Positions 57,701 to 64,000 of a DNA stretch of 64,000 nucleotides are shown here, piece after piece. The stretch is from Paludibacteraceae bacterium (GTDB lineage: Bacteria > Bacteroidota > Bacteroidia > Bacteroidales > Paludibacteraceae): assembly GCA_017471175.1 (NCBI GenBank), contig JAFUVS010000015.1, positions 1 through 64,000 on the forward strand. Reading direction: 5' to 3'. The position numbers and the translations under genes were made by a program. The first letter of the stretch is position 1. Each line of letters starts with the position of its first letter. The notes below the pieces were generated by a model. That model ran no database searches. It had not been told where the DNA came from and worked only from the letters and a program-made list of their open reading frames with translations.

Positions 57701-59045
57701 CACAGGTGGGTGAGAGCAATACGCCGTGTACGGTATATTCCCATAGTCCTCCGCCAATCGAAACCATATCCCCGCCTCCATCACCACCGACCGAGAAGCC
57801 GCAAGTCTTAAATTCTGCCACCCAGTCCATATTCTTTATGCAGGTAATCGTTCGCGAGATGTCCGTTTTACCGTCCTGCCAACGCGAGAAACAATAGCCC
57901 GATGCGGGCGAAGCGGAGATGGTATAGGTCTCGCCACATTCGTACACACCGCCTCCTGTGGTCGTTCCGCCGGCTGCCGGATTAGGCGTAACGGTAACCG
58001 TAAAGGAAGGATTAGGAAGAGATTCTACGAGCGTAAGTTTGACGGTAGGTTTGGTGTTGCCTTCCTTGAAAGTAAAGAGGATGTCGTACACGCCGGACTG
58101 TTTGGGCGAAACGGCTGTGCCTTTGGTGCGCAGATACTCGCCGCCTGCATATACGGCTTTGGGAAAGGTTACAGTCGGGTCGCTGCTCAATACAATAGCA
58201 CAGCGATAGGCTGTATGGCAATAGGTATCCACCTTATCCAGCGTGGAACGAACGGTAAGAGAATACGTACCATCGTCTGCCATCTGCATGGTGTGCTTGG
58301 TTTCCACCTGCCACTCGTTCGTACTGCCGAGCAGTTCGCCATCGCCAATGACCACGTATCCGCCCTTCTCAAAATAAGCGATATATTCCGCCGATTCGGT
58401 AACTGTAATTGTGCGCGAGGCAGCCAAGTTGCCGTCAGACCAACCGACAAAACGGTTGCCGGGCAGGGGAGTGGCTTTCAGTGTCGTTTTATCGCCGCAG
58501 ACAAAATCGCCGCCCCCTGTGGCTGTACCCATAGACGGATTAGCGGACGATACAGAAAGCGTATATTCGGGTTCAAGAGGTTTGATATAGGTCAGTTCGC
58601 AATTATCGGAATATACCCAGTCCGACCCGTTGTAACTATACGTGATGTCGTAGTAACCGGATTTATCTACATAGAAATAAGAGGCGTAATAGGGGTAGAA
58701 ATAGTCATCCGATTCATCCCATATCCCTTCGGGCAGAGTGGTTTTTTGAGAATGGTTGAGCGCGAAGGCAAAGCGATAGGCTTCGGGATGGCAAGAGCCG
58801 GTTTCGGTAGCATAGAGTTTGGCGTTCTTGACGGTAAGAGTCCACACGCCGCCCTTGTAAGTCATATCGTTGACGGTGGCAGTAACGTTCCAACTCTTGT
58901 TGCCATTGACCACTTCGGGATCACCAAAGACGGTCCATACGTCATCATCGTGGGTTTGAGCACGCAGAGAAACGAGGCAAAAGAAAGACAGGAAAACAAG
59001 TGCAAACCGCTTCATTGAAAGTATGTCTATGCGATGTTTTTTCAT
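54714..59045 (-). CDS. secreted protein with six InlB-B-like repeats and a C-lectin-like end
   Basis: 1443 residues. Start 59045 overlaps the upstream stop by four bases; a second ATG at 59012 is where the signal peptide begins (MKRFALVFLSFFCLVSLRA) and may be the true start. Six pairs of modules follow: a 105-120-residue unit (WTVFGDPEVVNG ... NDMTYKGGVWTLTV) and a 65-residue divergent InlB B-repeat (YTLSVSSANPSMGTATGGG ... FVGWSDG ... YIAYFE). The last 250 residues (GALNGLFSVAKDKKVRFS, then LPAAGYYSTSPGS, then NSVRLVVDV) match the fibrobacter-type domain with a formylglycine/C-lectin-like fold common in Bacteroidales. Surface adhesion or glycan binding is inferred. Confidence 0.87.
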   Translation of the reverse strand: MKKHRIDILSMKRFALVFLSFFCLVSLRAQTHDDDVWTVFGDPEVVNGNKSWNVTATVNDMTYKGGVWTLTVKNAKLYATETGSCHPEAYRFAFALNHSQKTTLPEGIWDESDDYFYPYYASYFYVDKSGYYDITYSYNGSDWVYSDNCELTYIKPLEPEYTLSVSSANPSMGTATGGGDFVCGDKTTLKATPLPGNRFVGWSDGNLAASRTITVTESAEYIAYFEKGGYVVIGDGELLGSTNEWQVETKHTMQMADDGTYSLTVRSTLDKVDTYCHTAYRCAIVLSSDPTVTFPKAVYAGGEYLRTKGTAVSPKQSGVYDILFTFKEGNTKPTVKLTLVESLPNPSFTVTVTPNPAAGGTTTGGGVYECGETYTISASPASGYCFSRWQDGKTDISRTITCIKNMDWVAEFKTCGFSVGGDGGGDMVSIGGGLWEYTVHGVLLSPTCGALPKYTIINDDTGTSKTLSITKSSVKEAGRYDIKITFTESGSKVSYELTLIESIPDVQYTVTALPDDPERGTVTGGGEYVCGKSVTVKAVANPGWKFAGWDNGATSATQKFTVNRDSTLVAFFVPIVYTVVGTSDIVNGEKSFDKENTDNDMEVDADKIWTLTVHNKLLHRTGSYCHDVYKYAVVLDHKGSYKPDSYLKDLSITKTGYYDITYTYNQPDATLTCKLSLIEEVDESYTILVKSDNPAQGVTTSLTRTYLCGESVKIKATPLAGHRFVKWSNGITTASQTIHVSQDSTLIAYFEPVGWTLIGDADVANGVEWDATHTANDLTLKDGIWTITVADCQLEKTGTGCHAVYKFAVANNHSLDVTYPAGIKNGDSYKRSSGVSLSVGHSGRYNIIFTYTDGETKPKYRLDTIQLLPNPTYTVTLLSSNPDLGSVSGGGTFDCGSTVNVSAITKAGSTFLRWSDGYYGENRSVGPLTKDITLTAYFEDDVYTVVGDHYILNGETDWDLYETANTMEKVYDMEAYDYIYLLRVEKKYLNTCHNGGVYEFRFVHNHAYTDSNGNNSAYPENSRAKLKITKNGLYDIVFKFDVTWFTGGWAPQRRQPSDPVRQPAYIDDGYEATAYIIEEYGSTFTIDAVSANSKYGKVTGGGTYDCGAPVTLTATANSGYVFLRWSDDSTDPVRTFTAEGNMQLIAYFGCNGDCNEVEELYLGHEITALTTEQQLMNPTYLAYPTPIETLLPTMICDNGEEYDENHIQGALNGLFSVAKDKKVRFSYGNLQYVKASDTYQFAPHQYDAVPPPCYDYYESDYCYEIEPNSLSVTDHFIQRLENFWSEDIDDQWRMLSKNEWDYLLNKRANYKQLRTNAIVNDVPGCLLFPDDYTHSFPFKITRNSDNCFTNRLSLSQFELLEKAGVIFLPAAGYYSTSPGSDDLYDYEGYYYSGDYWTTSIWDEEDEVSSYFVIVYFSQYSGIRCDYEGHYSDLNSVRLVVDVK

Positions 59046-60598
59046 TCAAGAACAATCACTTTGGCAGTCTGATTATCCATACCTTTCATCGTTCGTCCGA
59101 TGGGTGCGCCGATATAGGTGGGGTCGCAGACAAGGAAACGGGAGTTATCAATAGTGAGGTGGTCTCCTTTGATGGACGCGGGGGCTTCGACGGCGGTAGC
59201 GAGGTGTCCCGGATAATAGACGAGTGCCACGCGCAGACCAATCAGGTCGCGTACAAGACGGGAGAAGAGAATACTGCGGTCTTCGCAATCGGCGTAAGGA
59301 TAGTAGAGTGTTTCATCGGCAAAGAAAGCGCGGTCCTGTCCCCATACCTTGTCGTCATACTCATAGACGAGCGACTTTTGCACCCAGCGCAATAGCAGAT
59401 TGAGTTGGTCTTGTACCGAGAGTCCGTCCATCAAGGCTTGCAACTGCGGGTAGAGCGACTCACGCGCCTTGTTACTGAGCGGCATATTGGCATACAATGC
59501 CCAGCGTGAAACAGGATTGGAACCAATCTGCGAAGAAGGATAGGTTTCGAGCAGACGAATCAGATTGTTATCTTCTGAAACGGTGACAGATAAGTGTTTT
59601 TCGTCTGCCACGGTCAAGGTACGAGCAGGAGCAGGCGCAGCGGTAAGTGAAGGTTCGCTATCTAATACAAGGTTAAACGACTGCTCTTCGGGGAAGGCGA
59701 AATTGCAGATTTGCAAGCGACCGTTGGTATCGCCATCGGCGTAGTAATACGTTCCCCCGATGGTCCAATACGGGCGACTGTAAATGATGTTATCCGAGCC
59801 GAAGAGCATTAGCAGTTGTTTGTTTTCGTCCAAGGCAAGGCGTGTCTTGTAGCCGGATTGGGAGAGGATAAAGGCTTTGAGGAGTTGTGTTTCGTTCGGT
59901 CGGTTCGGCAGATGCGCACGAACGGCTGCGTCTATCAGTCTAAGATAGAAATAGTCCGTCAGTCGGTGTTTTCTGCTCAAGGCTTGGCAGTCTTCCATAA
60001 AAGCGGTATATTGTCCCTTGGTCAGCGACTCGATGGCAGCAGCAATCGTGTTCCTGTCATTGTTCGCGAGACGCAAAGGTTCATCGGGTATGCGCACTTG
60101 CATCTGCGTGCCGTACAGTTCAAACTGCACCACGTTCTTGGGAATAACTATGGGCTGAGGTTGTGGAGCAGGCTTCGGCTGCGGTTTGGGCTGTGGTATT
60201 TCGATGACTTCATCGATAATAATCGGATGGTCTTCTATCGGAGGGGTTTGCCTCAGATCTTGTTCCTGTTCTTGTTCCTGTTTTTGTTCCTGTTCTTGCT
60301 GTTGGTCTTTTTGCTGATCTTGCTGTTTTTCCTGTTGCTTATTCTGTTGTTCCTCTTCTTCGTAAGGTACGAGCGGTACGGGGTCGTCTTGCGGCATCGG
60401 TACGGGTTTGCTTGCCTCAAAAGACTCCCAAGCCTGCTTGACGAACTCGGCGTAGTTTTTGATGACACGCACGGTGAAGTCGGCATAGGTTTGGCGGGCG
60501 TTTTGGTCGAACGCCTCAAATTGTTCACGGAAAGACTGTGCTTGCAGCCCCGTACAAGCCAATAGGGTTAGAAGGCAGAAGAGGGAAAAACGTTTCAT
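59042..60598 (-). CDS. exported transglutaminase-like protein with Q/K/E and P linkers
   Basis: 518 residues. A signal peptide ends at about 20 (LQAQ). A glutamine-, lysine- and glutamate-rich stretch is at about 80-115 and a proline-rich one at about 130-150. The last 100 residues contain a transglutaminase-like catalytic set: Cys438 in YADCEDRS, His465 in YYPGHLATAV, Asp492 in FLVCDPTY, in the order and spacing of bacterial transglutaminase-like peptidases. It could cross-link, cleave or modify the large surface proteins encoded directly downstream; this is a hypothesis. The gene ends with a four-base overlap into the next. Confidence 0.82.
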   Translation of the reverse strand: MKRFSLFCLLTLLACTGLQAQSFREQFEAFDQNARQTYADFTVRVIKNYAEFVKQAWESFEASKPVPMPQDDPVPLVPYEEEEQQNKQQEKQQDQQKDQQQEQEQKQEQEQEQDLRQTPPIEDHPIIIDEVIEIPQPKPQPKPAPQPQPIVIPKNVVQFELYGTQMQVRIPDEPLRLANNDRNTIAAAIESLTKGQYTAFMEDCQALSRKHRLTDYFYLRLIDAAVRAHLPNRPNETQLLKAFILSQSGYKTRLALDENKQLLMLFGSDNIIYSRPYWTIGGTYYYADGDTNGRLQICNFAFPEEQSFNLVLDSEPSLTAAPAPARTLTVADEKHLSVTVSEDNNLIRLLETYPSSQIGSNPVSRWALYANMPLSNKARESLYPQLQALMDGLSVQDQLNLLLRWVQKSLVYEYDDKVWGQDRAFFADETLYYPYADCEDRSILFSRLVRDLIGLRVALVYYPGHLATAVEAPASIKGDHLTIDNSRFLVCDPTYIGAPIGRTMKGMDNQTAKVIVLE

Positions 60599-60610
60599 AC
60601 CGAATAAGGA

Positions 60611-61624
60611 TTATTTGAGTTTCCAGGACTGCCAGTCGATGGCTTCATCGGAGGCACTGACAGTAGGTTGTTGGGGTTTGTCGTTATCGATAATAGACTG
60701 CTGCAGAACCTTGCCTGATACATATTCGCCCAACTCTTCGAGGGTTACATCGCCTGCTGTGGACTGCAGTTTATCAAGCAGATAGTAGGTAAACAATCCG
60801 TGTCCTTCTGCGACATATGGCATGGCCGTTTGCTCGTCCGTTGCCGCAGAGAAGACTACCATTTGTCCTTGCGGAGCTTCTTTCTTCGGACGCAGTGCGA
60901 CACCTCGTGCGGAGGCTAACATTCTGCCGTCATTGGAGCGTGTTGCCCCGCTGAAACAGGCATCAAGGAAGATGGTTGTTTTGCGTATGTTCATTTCAGC
61001 GAGGCTGTTATATAGGTCGGAAAGCGATATACAGAGTTCCGGGTCAACGGCATAGGCATCGCTGGGCATAAGGTACGCCTGTTTAGTAGCATCATCGGGT
61101 GCTCCATGTCCTGCATAATAGAAAATGACGTATATTTCTCCGCCGAAAGCGGAAGCGAGGTTCTGAATACGCTTAATGGCTTTTTTCATATTGCCATACG
61201 TAGCATTGCGCCATATATTGACGTGATTGCGTGGTAGTCCGAGTGTTTTTTCGCAATACTCGGCGAACACTTCTCCATCGTGAATGGCATAGGGAACATC
61301 GATATGGGCTTCGTATTTTTCGTTGCAAATAATGAAAGCGAAGGTGCTATCGTTGACTATGTCAGTGGTAGGGATATTTTGGTCCACGCGTGAAACAACG
61401 GCGGGGAATTCATCCTCCTTGACTTGTTCTTGCTTTTCCACCACTTTTTGTTGAGGTTCTGCTTTTTCATTTTTTTGTCCGATGGGATAGTCTTTTTTCT
61501 CCACATTGACGGCGGTTCCGGGGCGGCGTATAACGGCTTTGACCGAATTAGAGACGGCTTCAGACTGTGCCTGAAGGGCAATAGCAACTGCTAAAAGAGC
61601 AATAATAAGGTATGCTTGTTTCAT
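60611..61624 (-). CDS. exported caspase-family peptidase (C14)
   Basis: 337 residues. Signal peptide 1-20 (ends ALQAQ), then a low-complexity linker (about 30-75) with K/E/Q. The caspase p20 domain is at about 85-300, with catalytic His173 in IFYYAGHGAP and catalytic Cys223 in IFLDACFSG, plus the MPSDAYAV segment typical of bacterial caspases. The later VVFSAATDEQTA and GLFTYYLLDKL motifs close the fold. Substrate is unknown. It is sandwiched between a SUMF1-type protein (15 bases upstream) and the transglutaminase-like gene (12 bases downstream), all exported. Confidence 0.93.
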   Translation of the reverse strand: MKQAYLIIALLAVAIALQAQSEAVSNSVKAVIRRPGTAVNVEKKDYPIGQKNEKAEPQQKVVEKQEQVKEDEFPAVVSRVDQNIPTTDIVNDSTFAFIICNEKYEAHIDVPYAIHDGEVFAEYCEKTLGLPRNHVNIWRNATYGNMKKAIKRIQNLASAFGGEIYVIFYYAGHGAPDDATKQAYLMPSDAYAVDPELCISLSDLYNSLAEMNIRKTTIFLDACFSGATRSNDGRMLASARGVALRPKKEAPQGQMVVFSAATDEQTAMPYVAEGHGLFTYYLLDKLQSTAGDVTLEELGEYVSGKVLQQSIIDNDKPQQPTVSASDEAIDWQSWKLK

Positions 61625-61639
61625 ACGAAGGGATAAATA

Positions 61640-62698
61640 TTAAAGTTTGGTATTTGAAGCAGGTAATGAGAGTCGGAAGCCGGTATGTGTCAGTCGGCTT
61701 TCGGGCATATTGGCAGAGCGCGTAGACACGCGGCAATAGGTTGCCTTACTATAGAAACTGCCTCCTCGAACCACTCGGTGCTTTCCTTCTTTAGGACCGA
61801 TGGGGTCGGTCTGCATATCGTTGGGGTATTCGCCGTAATAGTCGCGACACCATTCCCACAGATTGCCGGACATATCGTACAAGCCGAGTTCGTTGGGCTG
61901 CTTGGTAGCTACCTTATGGGAGTGTCCGTCGCTATTACCGTTATCATAAGTTTCGTTGCCTTTCTGTCCGAACCAAGCCACGGAGCGCAGGTTATTATCG
62001 CCCGCATACTTAAAGCCTCGCGATTTCTTGCCTCCTCGTGCCGCAAATTCCCATTGAGCCTCTGTGGGGAGATTAAAACTAAGTCCGGTAATAAGATTAA
62101 GACGGCTGATAAAGGTGGTGATGTCTTGATACGATACCAGATTAACGGGCTGATTAACACCAATGAAGAAAGAACGGTTCTCGCCCATAACGGCGTTCCA
62201 CAATTCCTGCGTTACTTCGGTTTGCGAAATGTAGTAGGACGAGAGCTTGACCACGTGTGAGCGTTCGTTTTCGGAAGCGTCCGTACCTTGCTCCAACGTG
62301 GCTCCCATCACGAACGTACCGCCTTGTACATAGACCATCGTAAAAGAAATACCATTCGCCTCAATCACTTTGGAGAGCGGCATAAGGGTTACTTTGACCA
62401 TCACATCGTGGGAGAACTCGCCCCATTCTTTGAGGGCATCCCAATAGACGACATTGTGTCCCTCAATGCTTTGTGAGCCGAAATTACCGCTCAACTCATA
62501 AATAGGACGAAAAACATACGAATTGTCAACGGCAACGGAGATGAACGTTTCGATCTGCTCCGTGAGGTCATATTCGATGCGGAATCGGGTGTCTTCTTGC
62601 TCTAAAGTAACATTGCTGACGGCTTGCGACCACGCGATAGCGTACACAAAGAAAAGGAGCGAAAGAATGGTCAAACGATGAATGAATGGTCGTTTCAT
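61640..62698 (-). CDS. exported formylglycine-generating-enzyme-fold (SUMF1) protein
   Basis: 352 residues. Signal peptide about 1-26. An N-terminal beta domain (about 27-110) precedes the FGE-sulfatase domain (about 115-348): MVYVQGGTFVMGATLEQGTD, EVTQELWNAVMG, LPTEAQWEFAARGG, DMSGNLWEWCRDYYGE and RVVRGGSFYSKATYCRVSTR. In true formylglycine enzymes a pair of cysteines is catalytic; here I see WEWCRD and ATYCRVS, so activity is possible but many family members are binding proteins only. In bacterial operons this fold is often linked to caspases. It lies 24 bases after the DUF4384-like gene. Confidence 0.9.
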   Translation of the reverse strand: MKRPFIHRLTILSLLFFVYAIAWSQAVSNVTLEQEDTRFRIEYDLTEQIETFISVAVDNSYVFRPIYELSGNFGSQSIEGHNVVYWDALKEWGEFSHDVMVKVTLMPLSKVIEANGISFTMVYVQGGTFVMGATLEQGTDASENERSHVVKLSSYYISQTEVTQELWNAVMGENRSFFIGVNQPVNLVSYQDITTFISRLNLITGLSFNLPTEAQWEFAARGGKKSRGFKYAGDNNLRSVAWFGQKGNETYDNGNSDGHSHKVATKQPNELGLYDMSGNLWEWCRDYYGEYPNDMQTDPIGPKEGKHRVVRGGSFYSKATYCRVSTRSANMPESRLTHTGFRLSLPASNTKL

Positions 62699-62722
62699 AA
62701 TAGACGTTACGGGCGGGTTGAT

Positions 62723-63547
62723 TTATTGACGTATCTCTAACAGAATGGACTTGACTTGCATTTCGGCATCGCGTGTACGGCTTTTGGACAGCCATTCCTG
62801 GTACTTCTTGAAGTCCAATCCTCGAAGACCGAAGGCTAATTCCTCATCCAACGGGATGGTGAACGGATTGGGCGAAAAGATAAAATGCAGCTGGTTAAAT
62901 TCAACGGGTTTAAGGGCAGTCAGAATGATTTCGTTGTTTTTGCTTTGGTCAAGCATATTCCGATAGACCGTATTGGCACGGATTTCCTGAATGCCTTTCG
63001 TATTATACACAGAGGGGAGCAGACGTATTATATTGTTGTCTTCATCTTGGAGATAGACCGCGAGAAAGCCGTCCTTGGGTGAGAGGAAATCGATGTTCAG
63101 CAGATCTTTATGTTGGAATTGCGTGGTCAGGATGCACTTCCCGTTATCGTCACACCGCTTGGTTGTGATTTTGAGTTCCACTTCCACCCGTTTGATTTCC
63201 TGTGCTTTGCCCCAAACTTTGACGAAGATGGCTGTTTCGCCGGAGACGGAGTCGATACGGTATCGCACAAGCGGGGCTTTGGTGTCTTGCAGCCATTTGC
63301 CGTTCACTTCCGAATTGCCGAAGATGGTCATTTTTTCGTTGACGTGTCCGCTGGTTTGGGTGACGGACTCACCAAAGGCTTGACGCATGGCTTTTACTCT
63401 CGCTCCCTCGATGGCTTTTGTGCGTGCTTCCAAGCGCGATTCGGTTTCGGGGATATGGTAAGTAAAGTCGGCACGGACGGTTTTCACCGTCTGTGCCTGA
63501 ATGATACCTGCGCCGGTGAGAAGCAAAAGTATGATACACTTCTTCAT
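62723..63547 (-). CDS. exported DUF4384-like protein
   Basis: 274 residues. Signal peptide 1-18 (ends IQA). The N-terminal part (20-140) resembles LPP20/FlgT-like stress proteins (ADFTYHIPETESRLEA; GARVKAMRQAFGESV). The C-terminal half (about 145-265) looks like DUF4384: KDGFLAVYLQDEDNNIIRLLP, then EIILTALKPVEFNQLHFIFS. DUF4384 domains are often found near caspases or in protein-kinase-linked secretion genes, as in this operon. Function is unknown. Confidence 0.75.
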   Translation of the reverse strand: MKKCIILLLLTGAGIIQAQTVKTVRADFTYHIPETESRLEARTKAIEGARVKAMRQAFGESVTQTSGHVNEKMTIFGNSEVNGKWLQDTKAPLVRYRIDSVSGETAIFVKVWGKAQEIKRVEVELKITTKRCDDNGKCILTTQFQHKDLLNIDFLSPKDGFLAVYLQDEDNNIIRLLPSVYNTKGIQEIRANTVYRNMLDQSKNNEIILTALKPVEFNQLHFIFSPNPFTIPLDEELAFGLRGLDFKKYQEWLSKSRTRDAEMQVKSILLEIRQ

Positions 63548-63591
63548 CGCTGTATGGTCTTATCTGAATGCTTTTTTGTGTCGGGTTGATT

Positions 63592-64000
63592 TTACTTAAC
63601 GCCCCAAATTTCGTCTAACTCTTTGTGGAGTTTCTTACCGTCTTTTTCGAGTTCCTGCTTAACGATTTGTTTGGCGGCTTGCAGGGCTATGTTACGGTCG
63701 TAGAAGATGCGTGTTTGCACTTCATAGAGTTTGCCGTCCATACGATAGACTTCCACTACGGGAATGACGTTGGTGAGGCGTTGTGCGATGAGTTGCTTGC
63801 CAGCCTGAACGGTTTTGGAGATAGAGGCTGCATCGGTAGAAGATATCTGCTCATTGGCGCGTGTGTTCTCCACGAGGGCGGTCACTTCGGTGGCAATCAT
63901 ACCGGCGAGGTCTTCCTTGGCGAAAGCGAGTGCCTGTGCTTTGGCGGCGGCATACGATTCGGCTTTGGCGGTCATCTCACCCATAAAGTATTTGGGCGAA
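63592..64000 (-). CDS. LPP20-like protein, 5' end cut by window
   Basis: The frame stays open to the right end of the window, so the first visible ATG (63984) is not the start; five further codons (S-P-K-Y-F) precede it. The visible 135 residues resemble LPP20/FlgT-like lipoproteins: AKAESYAAAKAQALAFAKEDLAGMI, then ISKTVQAGKQLIAQRLTNV and RIFYDRNIALQAAKQIVKQELE. It is the most upstream visible gene of the operon, 44 bases before the DUF4384-like gene. The promoter lies outside the window. Confidence 0.75.
   Translation of the reverse strand, partial: SPKYFMGEMTAKAESYAAAKAQALAFAKEDLAGMIATEVTALVENTRANEQISSTDAASISKTVQAGKQLIAQRLTNVIPVVEVYRMDGKLYEVQTRIFYDRNIALQAAKQIVKQELEKDGKKLHKELDEIWGVK

Noticed and set aside
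59816..60565. Plus-strand frame of 249 codons rich in leucine and phenylalanine
   Set aside because: It is the antisense image of the glutamine/glutamate-rich linker of the transglutaminase-like gene.

Overview
The window comes from a bacterium of the order Bacteroidales (phylum Bacteroidota). Several strong promoters have the Bacteroidota TTTG / TAnnTTTG architecture. SecD and SecF are fused. The large surface proteins end in type IX-secretion-like C-terminal domains. A TonB-dependent receptor/DUF4249 pair and PCMD-like domains point the same way. Genus cannot be fixed; the mix suggests a gut or rumen lineage with a type IX secretion system, but no T9SS machinery gene lies in the window. Core genes are moderately GC-rich, while 1-4900 and 12.4-18.7 kb are visibly AT-rich and look accessory.

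Layout. (1) 1-4.9 kb is a decaying accessory end: a YhcG-type nuclease cut by the window edge, an unknown helical protein, a secreted protein broken by a single-base frameshift, and an internally deleted insertion sequence. (2) 4.9-12.3 kb is mostly core: a CAU-anticodon tRNA, an OmpA-family envelope protein, pta-ackA with a GH13 enzyme and a UbiA prenyltransferase on the plus strand. (3) 12.4-18.65 kb is an AT-rich insert between ubiA and maf. It starts with a perfect promoter and a roughly 510-nt hairpin-rich transcript ending in a terminator-like hairpin. A tight run of seven genes follows, all with export signals, including a caspase-like cysteine peptidase. (4) 19.4-34.5 kb holds a 4744-residue surface protein built of about 50 beta-sandwich repeats in two blocks of higher-order repeats (762 bp and 807-816 bp), plus two small genes downstream. 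(5) 34.5-36.4 kb is a scar region: tandem repeats, a beheaded DUF4143 ATPase, an IS-end repeat and the C-terminal stub of a surface protein. (6) 36.4-47.3 kb is core again: a U32 peptidase-family protein, secDF, clpP, clpX, then a TonB-dependent receptor and its DUF4249 lipoprotein. (7) 47.3-64.0 kb is a minus-strand operon of eight genes, the last four joined by 4-base stop/start overlaps. In transcription order it encodes an LPP20-like protein (cut by the window edge), a DUF4384-like protein, a formylglycine-enzyme-fold (SUMF1) protein, a caspase, a transglutaminase-like protein, two very large repeat proteins and a beta-barrel protein.

The two most interesting loci are the eight-gene coupled operon and the leader-RNA/caspase insert. 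Both combine an exported caspase-fold peptidase with exported partner proteins of unknown role. Neither was recognised as a named system. All functional readings beyond the domain level are inference.
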